Of a stretch of 64,000 bases of DNA, positions 25,860 through 37,690 are shown piece by piece. The DNA is taken from the NCBI RefSeq assembly GCF_018691265.1, contig NW_024881313.1:8399501-8463500 (forward strand), read 5' to 3'. The translations under genes were made by a program, and so were the position numbers. Numbering within the stretch: position 1 is the stretch's first letter; each line of letters starts with the position of its first letter. The notes below the pieces were generated by a model. The model was given only the letters and a program-made list of their open reading frames with translations, was not told the DNA's origin and searched no databases. Source of the stretch: Tyto alba (taxonomy: Eukaryota; Chordata; Aves; Strigiformes; Tytonidae).

Positions 25860-26280
25860 TTTAGCCAGTGCAGCCGGGAGAGGGAGGGTGGAGAAACAGA
25901 TGATTTATCACCTTGAGTATATGCTACACCCTGACAAAGCATGAATGCAGTTTTCTGTAGACAACATTTCGTCTAGAGCAGATTTTATGCACATGTGTGA
26001 TTCTCATCTAATGCTGTGGGCTTGTGCATATGTTGGACCAAACTATTTGCTTAGCTGGGCGGTTTGCCCAGTGGATGTTCTGATGGCCAGTGACAGAGAT
26101 TAGCCTGCCCTGTAGTGAACAATTAAGAGTCTTTGGGACTGTAATTTAGGAATATCTCTATGGGTCTGGGTTTTTTGGTCACTAAGTGAAGAGCTCAAAA
26201 TCTGATCTAGAGGCTGATAATATCTGCACAGATATTATCTCACAGCTCAGCAGCTCCAGTGCCGGAGTCATGCTTGTTTG
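25860..26280. promoter_or_regulatory. Candidate intronic regulatory element with GATA palindrome
   Basis: Unique-looking sequence that includes a near-perfect inverted repeat, GATAATATCTG-CA-CAGATATTATC (26216-26239), with a GATAA core facing outward at each end, and GC-richer shoulders (AGCCGGGAGAGGGAGGG near 25873). It could be a paired GATA-factor site. Function is inferred from motif geometry only. Confidence 0.28.
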
Positions 26281-26616
26281 TTTCTGTAAGAAGAATCTAA
26301 TAAATCCATTGGGGAATTCTGCTTATGGGTTCTCTATTCTCTCAGAATTACACTGAAGACCAGAAGAAATCACAGGTATAAATGTAAGGTCAGGTGTAGT
26401 TTTCTTTGATTTGCCAGAAATTACTGTTTATTTAAGAGTGAGGAAGTGGGAGAGCTGAAACCTCAAAGTCAAGTACAGCTCAACCCTCTTAACACAGGGG
26501 AGACACCTCAACAACAGCTCCTTGTAAAGGGTTTTTTCATGCCATCTTGACTGTGCTTTGATTCATAGATTTTTATTTTTTTTAAAAGGTGTTTTTGGGT
26601 GGGAGGTTAACACATG

Positions 26617-26633
26617 TTGGTTGGTTGGTTTGT
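26617..26633. repeat. (GGTT)n short tandem repeat
   Basis: About four GGTT units beside T-rich sequence. Confidence 0.75.
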
Positions 26634-27702
26634 TTTAAGTACTGCAGAAAAAAGGGTCAAGCAGTATGGCAGAACTAGCATAACATTACAGATACCACTC
26701 TGTAGATGTTATCTGGACAGAGATACTGTCCAAGCAACAGTTTGTGCTTCCTGCTACCTTATTTCTGACCAAGTGTGATAATGTCACTTCGTTTTGGACA
26801 AAGGTAAGGTGCCGGCTCTTCTGTTTCCTTTTATCTCAATAGAAGACAAGGTATATAACATTGCGAAGATCATACCTTGGAGCTTCTCTTGATTAGCATA
26901 GTTCAGTGACCTCATATTGCTGACAAAATGAAGTTTCTTCACTCAAATAGTGAAAATCTACATTTCTGTGTTCTGAGCAGAAAGATTTTTAGCATGAGAT
27001 GAAGAGGAAGAAAACTTCCTCTCCCTTCTCTCCTTGCTATATAATTTTTTGCGCTAACGTTTTCACTGCAAAGAGATTATTCATTACCACAGGAATATCC
27101 CAGCTCTGCAGGTTGCATATTAATGACCAGTTCTCCCAGACAGAGGATCATATTCCATTTAGAAGTGCAAATGTTTTGTCTGATAGTTACCAAACATGCC
27201 ATGTAGGACTTTGCAACTCAGACTTTACTTGCATGTCCTCTGCCTAAAAACATACTATTTGATACAAAGGCTTCCCACAGATATATTTTTTTTTTTTTTT
27301 ACATTACTCAGCCTTACATACTTGTCCTAATTATTGACATATTTAATAAGATGATTCTGGACTATAAATTCTCTACCTCGTAATTTGTAAGTTACCACTT
27401 TATTGCACTTTTAGGCTGTCTTTAACAACAGCTAGTCTTTTACTCAGGAATACAACTACTGCATTTTGCATGTTGTGAAGACAAATTTGAAGATTTTTGG
27501 GACTCATAGCTAAAAAGAAAAAAGGCTTGTCTCGATGACTACTTGTCTTGAGGAGAATTATTCACGGCTTAAGAAAAAGAAAGCAGTAATGTGCTTTACC
27601 CTGAAGCTAGATAGGAAAAAATATACATAAATTTATTAGAAGAATCTAAGTTTGGCTATGACTGAAGGACTAGATAAAGCCAAATAAGATTTAAGAAGAA
27701 CT

Positions 27703-28135
27703 TAAGAAATGCCTTACTGCATCAGGCCAGCCTATTGTGCCCAGTACAGTCCCAGACAGCAGGAGATGCTATTTAGTGAGAGCACATGAGCACGGCTACT
27801 CTCTGTAATTCATTCCCCTCATACTTTCCCAGCATCCAGAATTTTTGCATTATAGATGTTAGAGGTACATCCCTGTCTCTTTCCATTAATATCTGCTTAT
27901 GACCCCTTTGTCCATGAATTTGTCTAATCCTGTCTTGAACTACTGGTTCTACAGTCTCCTGGGGCAACAAATTCCAGAATTTCACTACTTGTGGTGCAAA
28001 GAAAAAAGTCTTGCCTGTTTTAAACTGATCTCCTTGCAAATTCAGCAAAAGCTCCCAAATCTAATATTGCAGGATTTGGTGAATATCAGTTATTCATCCC
28101 CTTTACCTGCTGCCCTCATGATTTTGTAAATGGCT
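27703..28135 (-). mobile_element. Old CR1-type LINE 3' region
   Basis: About 430 bp resembles the antisense of an ancient amniote CR1 tail. In order it shows AAATGCCTTACTGCATCAGG, CCCAGTACAGTCCCAGACAG, TGAATTTGTCTAATCCTGTC, CAACAAATTCCAGAATTTCA, AAAAAAGTCTTGCCTGTTTT and CATGATTTTGTAAATGGCTC. These landmarks match, in the same order, the 'CCCAGTATCCTGTCT ... TTCCACAGGTT ... TTCCTTTTATTTGTTTTAAA ... CATGATTTTATATACCTC' pattern I remember from turtle, crocodile and old avian CR1 families. The element points along the minus strand. ORFs within it are non-functional. The exact subfamily is unknown. Confidence 0.65.
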
Positions 28136-28249
28136 CTCTGAGGGAAGGTATTCTGTAGCAGAATGAGAGATGTTTACCCAGGAGAGTCTGTGCACTTTTT
28201 CCACCTTCCACGGGTGATAACGTGGCCCTGCTTCTCAGTTGTACAAATT

Positions 28250-28440
28250 ACCTTTCTGCTCGGCGTTGTTGAAAACGTTGCTTTAATTGATGTTCGTGCT
28301 GCAGCTGGCCTGGTGGGTCACCCGCTGAGCAGAGTGAGGATACTGCCGGCTCCCGCCAGGCTCCCTCCCGGCCCCAGCGTGCCCCAAATCTGCCCCCTGT
28401 TCTCCGGGCCAAGGAGAGCCTGGCAGCCAGCCGGGGAAAT
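28250..28440. other. GC-rich intronic patch, unidentified
   Basis: Clearly GC-rich, in contrast to the AT-rich DNA around it (for example GGCTCCCGCCAGGCTCCCTC), with some CpGs. It directly follows the old CR1 copy. It is neither coding nor a recognised repeat. Confidence 0.3.
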
Positions 28441-29139
28441 CTTATTATGTAGGTGATATTCACTAGGGGAGCATTTGAGAGGTGCATTTCAGTTTTATTT
28501 AAATGTTCTGGTTTCTAGTGCCATGGATTTACATGTATAAAAGCCCCACATTTATTACGCAGTAATGTATGAGCTTTCCAAATGTTTTCTCTACACTCCT
28601 GCTTCTACTCCTCATTTTGTCTTTCTCTCTCTCTCCTTCCCTCTTCTTCCCACTGGGAGAGGATGATGTCTCTTTGCGCAAGACATTAGTGTGTCTGTGT
28701 CAGACTTTGCAAGCAGTACGCGGTAAAACTTTTAAATATAATACAATTTAGCCAAGAAATAAGAGAAAACTCAAAGGCTGAGACCAGCATCAAAGCTAGA
28801 GTTTTGATATTAAATATATTGCAACTTTTTCTTTCTAATATTTTCAAGTAGGAAATAAATCTCTTTTCTGTTGAAAGATAGTTCTGTCTTTGAAGATAGA
28901 ATAACGTTTACGTAAATGTTAAAGTCTTCTTTAATGTAGCTTTCATTATCTCCTACGTTCCCCCTTTCTCTGAAAACCCAAGTGACTGATGTCAAGATCA
29001 AGGGAGTCAATCAATGTAGATACACTCCAGGACCCAGATAGGATATAAATCACCCTTACTCCTAACCACAGTAGACACCTAACTGAAGGACAGAAGTTTA
29101 CATATTTGCTGTCCTTGTGGGGGAGGCTAAATTTCCCAG

Positions 29140-29330
29140 CCACTTACCTCACGGGAACCCCTCATTCATTAACCAATTGGGGTGCTTAGTATCACTTATC
29201 AAATAGGCTAATCAAAGTTTGAGAGAAACCAGCTCTTGACCACTTCTTGCCCTTTGAGCACTCCAGGGCCACCTCCCGCCCCTAGACTTTTATCTAATTA
29301 AAGTTAAAGAGGGGAAAATTAATCCATGGA
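29140..29330. promoter_or_regulatory. Candidate intronic regulatory element (CCAAT, TCF/LEF-like, TAATTA)
   Basis: Within about 130 bp lie the palindrome CCAATTGG (29173-29180), a TCF/LEF-like ATCAAAG (29211-29217), GGCCACCTCCCGCCCC and a homeodomain core TAATTA (29295-29300). Such clustering suggests an enhancer but could be chance in 40 kb of intron. Confidence 0.25.
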
Positions 29331-29897
29331 AGAAAATGAGATAACAGTCACCGTAGCAGACCATCCCAGAGTCTGGTTTGGCTTTCATCTATTGCTACCT
29401 GACAATTAACTCTTCAGTGACACAGGAACCCCATTTTATGGGAGCAGGATCTGTCCCTTCACACAATGCTGGGCGTTGTATTTTAATTTTTTCACTGCTT
29501 CATGTTGCAGTTCTACTTGCAATGGGTGTGAGTGAATTAAAATAGTCATCCTTTACTCTACCTCTCTCAAGCTTGACTTAGTGCTGTTTTCACTTGCAGA
29601 ATACAAAAGTGAAAACTGTAATTTATTACAGTACTAGCAATTCAAGATGTTTTGCTTGGATCCTGTGCTTGCAATTGGTTACCAACATTCCAGCCTTTCT
29701 TGCTTTTGTTGGCTACTAGTTTATAACCCTCAATTTCGTTCTCTAAATCTGCGTTTAAAAAGATATTTCACAACACAGGGTTGTGTTTTTTTTTACCTTG
29801 GAAAAAAAAGTGTGGAGCGTCCCCATTGCAGATTCACAGCAATTTTTTGTACTACTTGTGTTCCTGTTTGGTGTTCTTTTGTTTTAAATTCTTTCCT

Positions 29898-29899
<2 letters not shown>

Positions 29900-29932
<33 letters not shown>
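29900..29932. repeat. T33 homopolymer
   Basis: One of the longest mononucleotide runs of the window. It is poly(A) on the HDAC9 sense strand. No retrotransposed body is recognised next to it. Confidence 0.95.
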
Positions 29933-29938
<6 letters not shown>

Positions 29939-31049
29939 CTGATTGTAATATTTCCGAAGCCCAAAGGATCTTCCTTTATGTTTGCTTGAATTTTTCAGCA
30001 GCTGAAACTTTGGCACGGTCAGTACCAGAAATAAGTTAACTCTGGTAACACAGCAGTCATTAGCTGCACTGCGAATGGAGAAAGTTGCATTTTGTGGGGT
30101 ACTTGGGAGTCCTGGGCTGTGGCTGCACCGCAGCAAGCTCTGCTCCTCCAGCAGCACCTGCCAGCAGCAAGTTGGGGTGTGTGGGGCAGCTCCAACATGC
30201 CACCCTCGCTGGTGTTTCAGGTTTTGGTGCACTGAGGGAGTGACAGCAACAAAGTGCAGTATTCATTCTTTCTAAAAATACTCTGATATTTTGAAGGCTG
30301 CACTTATACTTCTAGCATTTTTAGCAGGAAGCATTGGATTATAAAGTCTGTGGGACAGGCACATATGGCCAAAATTAGAAGTGCTGAGGAAATCCCTCTT
30401 AGACTCTACACTGTCCCAGTGTTGTAACTTGCACCTTGAGGCACTCAAAGGTGGGTAAGTTAAAGTAGCCCCATGTGGACTTCTTTCTAGAGAATGAGAA
30501 CTGTTTTAATTATTTCATGTTTATATTGTTTTGAAATGGGCCACTGTTACTGGTTTGGTTTTTGGTGGTGTGGGGCATTTTTTCTTGTATTTTTTTAAAC
30601 CTACAAAGCCCATGTGTATCTATAGCACTATAGCCAGCAGTAGTCATTAAATACCTTACAAGACTAACCTTAATATTGTCAGTACGCAGTTCCTAGCACT
30701 TAATAATGGGCATTCTGCAACACAGTTAATTACTTGCAAATGGAAGTTGTAAAAGATAATAGGGTTCAAACCTTCTAATTTAAATCAAAAAGAAGCCCCA
30801 AGCAAGCTTCCAAATCTCTTCCAATCTTTGGGAAAATTTTAGTCCGTATCAATGTCTGAGCTAATATCTGGCCTTCCCTTTAGCTACCTGAACTAATCCA
30901 TCAGACCTACAATTTAGAACTATGACGTGCAGCTGTTTGGTTATGGAAGGGACATTGGTAGGACTTTTAAAGGGGGATAAGTGAGGCAGTGAAAATAAGA
31001 TTCGGTAATTCCCCTGTATTATAAGGTATTTTGCACGGGGTGGGAATTT

Positions 31050-31330
31050 GCTGGGGCTTTTACTTGTCCCCCCACTCCAGGCAGCAGTGGGGGGCCACGG
31101 GCGCCCAGTGCCCCTCACGCAGTCAGGCAGCAGGAAGGTGTCTGCTGAACCCCTCCTACAGCTCTGGTGCCAGCGCAGGGAGTTCAGCAGGACCCAGTTA
31201 AACTTGGGTATTAATTAATACCAGCTGCTTTGCTCTGCAGGGTGGACAGGACCTGCTAGGAACTGGAAAACCTGTAACCAGGGAAATGCGCTAGAGAGAA
31301 TAATTCTGTACTGGTAGGGGACAGGCTGCA
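31050..31330. promoter_or_regulatory. Mixed GC-rich segment with TTAATTAA palindrome and E-box
   Basis: A GC-rich stretch leads into a perfect 16-bp palindrome, GGTATTAATTAATACC (31207-31222), overlapped by one base with an E-box CAGCTG (31222-31227). The TAAT inverted pair is a classical dimeric homeodomain arrangement. Regulatory function is inferred. Confidence 0.28.
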
Positions 31331-32467
31331 AGCTGTAACAGGTCTTTTCCATCTCTAATTCCTACATATTTAATTTATATAGGGCATTGAAAACTTAAAT
31401 TGTAGCAAACTTTGGTCACTATCCACAAGAGACAGATTTGATCCAGTGACCCAAAGGCGAAAGGCTCTGTATTCCATTAGCAACCCCCTACAAACGCAGT
31501 CCCTCACCGAGGCTTTTATATCAATAACTAAATACCACTAACCTTTACAAGCTACGTGGTAACATTTTTCAGTCTCCTAATTCTGAGTCATTTCACAAGC
31601 AAAGGGAAATTCAGGTTTGTCTTAGAGATAAAAATGGAACTTCTTCAACATTTTGTTGTTAGATATTTAGGAATATAATTATTTTTGAAAGAGAGGGAAA
31701 GCGGGTTGGATTATGACTTGGTGTGTTTAGGAGTGTCTAAAAGGCATTGCCCTAGGAGAACATATTAGGCACCACTCCTACACCACTTTTCCCACCCTCT
31801 CCTGTGACTGTGAAAGAAAATTCTTCTCTCACCCTTACTGGCAATTTTACATCTTCTACTCTATTACCCACTGGAATGTCCCTTAGAATTCCACCCAGGA
31901 TCCAGAAGTTAAGAGTCTTGATCTTGATACTAGTGAAACTTGTAAGCAAGATAAAAGTATTTCTGCACGTATTTTTTGAGTATTCACAAAAATGTGTGCA
32001 AGCTAAGAAGATTATAATGTTATTTAATTTCTATTAAAGGTAAAAATGTGGAAATAACCAAAAATAAGTTACATAAAATAGCAGTTGGAGGTCAGTATTT
32101 ATGTCAGAGGTGGTCTTGTTCTATTTTTTTTTTCTTTTTTCCTTTACCTACAAGCCAAACACCACAAAGTCAGAAACCACCAACCAGTACAGTCTCACAG
32201 TAACAAGATATTAATAGCCCATGGAAAAATCAACATATAATTTTATATTATGGTACTTACTACAGTCCCTGTATTTTTTTTTTTTTAGTTCTGACCTAAC
32301 TGTAACACAAGAAAAGGCAGTGGAGTGACATGCAAAAACGTGTGCCCATTTTAATTTGTAATATATTCAAAATATTGGTGGCAATTTTTCATGTGATAAG
32401 TTTTCAATAAATCTTCAAGCTCTTATTACAGAAAGCTAGGAATTTTACAGACAAATTTGAGTGTTGC

Positions 32468-32498
<31 letters not shown>

Positions 32499-32499
32499 A
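32468..32499. repeat. T11/A21 back-to-back homopolymers
   Basis: Eleven T are followed directly by 21 A, a self-complementary low-complexity tract. It is non-coding. Confidence 0.9.
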
Positions 32500-35400
32500 C
32501 AAAACACAAACCTATCATCCTTTAACACACAGAAAAGTATATAATCCTGAGTCTGTAAAGTGACTTGAGATTGTGACACATCTCCCACCTCCTGAGGGGG
32601 CTGTCTATGGGCCTGCTGTCTCCACCAGTAGTTATGTAGGCTTCTCTCACACGTGAACTCTTTGTTGTTGTTGTTTTAGCATACATAAGTAAATACAAAA
32701 ATGTTTTCAATAGATAGCAGAGAACACATTTGCATTACTTTCATGGACCTTTGAGGAAGTCACCCATACACTTACAGGCAAGGAAGCATCTTCAAAATAG
32801 GTGCCTAAGCACTTTAGTGCATTTACTTAAAATGACTTCACAGAAGTTCCTATATGTTATAACGGTCAATGACTTGAACTGGGTTGAAGCATGCCTAATG
32901 CCTAACTTGTCCTTCTTCATTTCTACACAGGCTTTATTGTTCCCTGCCACATCTTTTACCATCGTCCATTCTTGCACAGATTCCCTTTGGCATCAGTGAC
33001 TTGGAATCACTTATTGCTACATTTCCTAATTCTTTTTATATCTCCTAATCCTCATACATGAGCCACAGATTTTTATTTTATTTTTTTTTTTTTAAATTAT
33101 ATCAATCAATCCCTTAATGCCAAAATGCCGAATCCACTAAAAATAAATGAATTTTCTGGTTAACAACTTGAAAAAACCCTTAATCTGCATTGGACTAGCC
33201 CAGTCTCCTTGTAGAGATATGCAAACAGTTTAGCAAACTTTCAACTGGTGTCTCTCAGCCATTGCCTCTTGCAAGGACTGAAGCTGGTTCAAAAGTGCAA
33301 AGCTCTTCCCTCATTTCAGGAGTGTTAAAATAGCAGAAAAAACATCAAGCAAAAGAGAATGAATACAGACACGGCTCCTCTAAAAACTCTCCCTCTAGCA
33401 ATAAAAAGTGAGTTTGAAAGGAAGAATCCACTCAGCAGGCAGGATTTAGAGGATAAGATGTTATACATATAACACTTTTCTCACAAGCAAGCCAAGAGCT
33501 GCAATCAGCATGCAAAGGTAAAGCTTTAGGTCAGAGCAGAAGTGTCAGAACTTTTGAAGAATTCTGGATGCTCCAAGTGATGCCGTGGAGCCCGAGGTAA
33601 CACAAATGCCAACCGGGCTGAATTGCAGGCTTGCTCCTAGGACTCCTTGGGTCTTAAGAATGCTTTGCTGCTGTTTGTATTCTGATCCTAAAATCAGATT
33701 AGACACTTGGGAAAACACTGTGTTAATCTACTCCACAGTGATTCATGCTGGTCACCAGACTGAAGTCCTGCTGAAAAGCTTTAAAACTAGGCAACAATAT
33801 TGGAAGCAGAGCCAAACCAGCAGTGTTATTTCTAAGGCTGAGGGCTCCGTTCCAAAACTACTGTCTCCTTTTCTCAAGCAGCTCAGTCTTCAAAATAGGT
33901 CCATTTAATACTAAAAATTACCGTGATTTTGAGGTCAATAAATCTTCTTTTTTTAAGTGATAAACCGCAAAGTGCCCCATGAATCGATCTACTTCATGTT
34001 GCCATGGAGTTTGCCATCTTCTTTTTTTCCACATACCCAAGTATTTAATTCTGCTCTCTCCTTGAAACTAGAAGGATTTGGGTTTCTCCCTCTCCTAACA
34101 TAGTTATCATTGGCCAGTGCATCAAACAACTTCTTCTAGTGAACTCCAGCCACAGAACAAATACACCACCTACCAAACCAAAGGCGCCCTCTTCAAATCA
34201 TAGTCTCTTTTGGCAGCCAGTTCCTCTCATACCGTTTTACCCGGAGAAAACAATAAATCTTTTGCCTTGGACACTACTCACTACCTCAAGCGCATAAAAC
34301 TAGCTATTACAATGATTTTAGTAAAATGATCAACTGCTAGAAAGAGGTTGTGCTGTAGGTGTAACACATTTCACAGAGATAGCTCCAGATAGCTCCATCT
34401 TTTATTTTTCAAAATATGAAAGATTCCATCTAGCAAGCTTGAAGACATCTTTTTTTGTATCTGCTGATGCTTTTTTTCCTGTTTTTTTTCTGTCACTTGT
34501 CTTTTTTCTGTTTTGTTTGTTTGTTGGTTTGGGGTTTATTGGTGTGGGGTTTTTATTTGCCTGTGTGATCTCTTGCATTCCTTGTGAGCTGAGACATATT
34601 ATCATTGAAGGCAACATCACCACACGATTCTATGTAAGGAAGAACCTCACCATTGCTGCCTTAGGTAAAAGGTAGATTTGAAAATGACAGACCAAATTCA
34701 TGTCTATTGAGATCAAAATCTCACTGAATTGTCATAGGACTGTTTAATCCTGAATAGTTTTGTCTTCAGTTTAGCTTAAAAAGGATTCCTGATGATATTG
34801 AAGGTGTGGGGAAGTAATAACTCCTCCTAACAAATCCTCACTATAAACTGCCTGAAGAGCTCCACATGGAAGAGTACTTCTTTTTTTCTCCTTGTTGAAA
34901 ATAAAACTTTCTTCTATTCCACTGGTATAGGCTCAGTTTAAAACTTGTTTTGAATTGCATTGCTCCATACTATGCATTGGAATTGAGAGTTTGATATAGT
35001 CTGTAAAATGGTAGATTGCTGTAATCCAAATCCCATTTAAAATGATAATCCAAATACAGTGACACTGGATTACATGGACAGAGCTTTCACAGCACTTGTC
35101 AAAAGGCACGTGTGTGTCCCTGGCAGACATGAGGGCAGCTTTGCCCCACAGGCTGTATTTGGCTGTTTGTTACCTCAGCCACTGGTTGCACTGTTCCAGA
35201 ATGCTTGCTCCTACTGCTTCAGTAATACATGGGAGTGGGAGAGGAGGGAGGACTTTGGAATATTTGCTTATAAATACTTCATTTCCAGGACTGTGCAAAG
35301 CTGCATAGGTTACTTTCCACTTTCAGAATTTGGTTTGCATCCATTTGATTGCTCGCACACTTTGTACTTTGAGGTAGTTTTGCTGCCTTTCAAGTTACTT

Positions 35401-37647
35401 GGGGAAAGTTTTTTTTTTTTTCCTGCTGCCATCTCAGCTGCAGCTAACAAGAAGTCCTTTGCTACAGGGCAACAGTAAAACTTCATTAAGTCATAATTTC
35501 TTTTCCACAAGCATAGCAGGTACAACCCCTTTCCTCCTAAAGCTCCCAGCCCTGAGAAAGCGAAGGGGGTAGCCCCAAAGGAGTGCATTTCTTGGGTCTC
35601 TACAACTTAAAGTCCTTTTGTCGGAAGGAAAACAGAAGTGACTTAAAACTTCTTTTTTATCTCTCTCCCTTCAAAAGCAGTGCAGAAGCTCAAACTGTAC
35701 TTTTACAGTCAGACTGAGCAGGGAACTTGTCCCTACACAGGGTATTTTTACTGCAGCAAGTCCCAGATGCAGGTCTGAAAATAAGATGCTTTCTTGTCTT
35801 GCCTGCTTTTGTGTACTCCAGCTAACTTGCCTGGAGCTCGTGCTTACCCACAAATAGAGTGGAGAGCTTTTTCCCTTCCCAAGGAATCTTTGGAGGGAGG
35901 CTTAAGCATGTTCACTGACAAATTTAAGAAACTGTATGAAATTGGTGAAAAAGAAACAATTTGCGTAAATGTCCTGTCTAAATTAAATATAATAGCACAA
36001 GATTTGCAGAGGAAATCAAAGTCTGAAAAAGTAATTACACTTGTTCAGATTAAATACAGTACAGCATTTTAATAAACAAGCAAAACCTCTGGCTAACACA
36101 TTATTTCTCAGCTTTTCTCTTGTTTTGTTTAAAATTAGATGTATTTTCTCCTCAGATCCATAATCTCCAATAAATTAACCTGTCCAAATAACACATGCAC
36201 CGGATAAAACTGTATCTTTGATTTCGATTACATTGCTTAAGGTTGCAATTTAGGCAGCCTTGATTCCAGCCGTTGTTCCTGGGGACTTGGGCACCCTTCA
36301 AGTGTGAGAAAATCTCACTTCTCTACATGAATCTAATGAAGTTGTTGGTTGCAAAAAGATAAACATATCTTTGTTGTCAAATGACTTAAAAATATAATTT
36401 TGCAAAAATGTTTGTGTCTATGGTATATCATCGCTCTTTTATAGGGACTATAGACTTACACTGTTATAAACTGGAAAAATTTAGTTGTGAATGGGATAGG
36501 TTTTATCTGTAAATACAATTCCCAAACATTCAACAGAACTAAAGGAAACATTATGTTAACTGAACTGTTTCATAGATACAGGAAAACTGAAACTATTAAG
36601 ACTGTAATTTCTTGAAGTCCTACAGATCATTAACTGAGATTGTATCTCTTATGATAAACGTGATATAACAAAAATAGCTTATTAGCAGAAATACCTTGCT
36701 CGCTAATCTAGTGCTAGGGAAACATGATATGGACTACATAAAACATGACTTTAAAGTTTTACTACACTTTAGTAGCAGCTTTTTCATTAAAACAGAAGAA
36801 ATAATGGGTGCTATAGAATGTGAAATGTAAGCAGAGCAGAGCATCCTTTCGAGGCAAAGCGGCTCAGCCTCCCTGCTTGCAGGTTCCCTTTGACAGGAGA
36901 ACGAAACTACCTGGTTGATGTGATAGGGGATAAGGATGTACCCAACCCATATTGCCACAGTTGTGGAGGATCAGGATTAAAATAGGTGCACAATGAAGAT
37001 TTTTAATACTTCAAATTTAGATTACTAAACCAAAAAGTAATTCTTACTTTTGCTTTGACTATGGGTAGTAAGTACATTGTCACACTGGTAGATGACAGGC
37101 AGATTTTGAAGATGTGTTTTCGTATGGCCATTTAAAATACTCTTCAAATGAAGTATATCGTACAATATATGCATTACAATTATAGCACATGTAGAGCAAA
37201 TGTGTTATAAATCATGGAAACGAATCTTAACAAAGCAAGATGCTTGTTAAAATAGGAGAAAATAAAAGTGTATCTGAAGGTGTTATTACTCCACTTCTAT
37301 ATCCTCATGCCCTCGTGCATGCAATTTAGTAGCATAAATGTAACTTTGGAGGAGCTGTTTTTCAAGTAATCTGGAGCTTCCTGATTTCTGAAAATCAGGC
37401 TTTTAGAAATGTGGGATTCTTTCCACATATCCTTCTGGAAAGATCATTCTTCCTAATTTAAAAACCACAGGAGCAGCAGCTGCTGCATTATGGATCTGCA
37501 TGACAGCCCTTCTCTGTCCTTCTCCTCGCAGTTTGTCATTTTTGGACTGGAACTGTGCAGCCTGCTCTTGCCTGACTCCTCAGTGTGATATTTTTCCCTA
37601 TTCCCAGTCTTTCCAGAAACACACTACAGAAGCCAATATAATATCCT

Positions 37648-37649
<2 letters not shown>

Positions 37650-37680
<31 letters not shown>

Positions 37681-37690
37681 GGGTGGGGGG
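37650..37690. repeat. T30 followed by a G-rich run
   Basis: Thirty T (37650-37679) are followed immediately by GGGGTGGGGGGGGTAGGGG. This is simple sequence with possible G-quadruplex character on the plus strand. Confidence 0.85.

Noticed and set aside
29900..29932. Long T runs as poly(A) tails of processed retrocopies on the minus strand
   Set aside because: No gene-like body, poly(A) signal or target duplication is visible next to this run or the others at 17682, 37650 and 62203.
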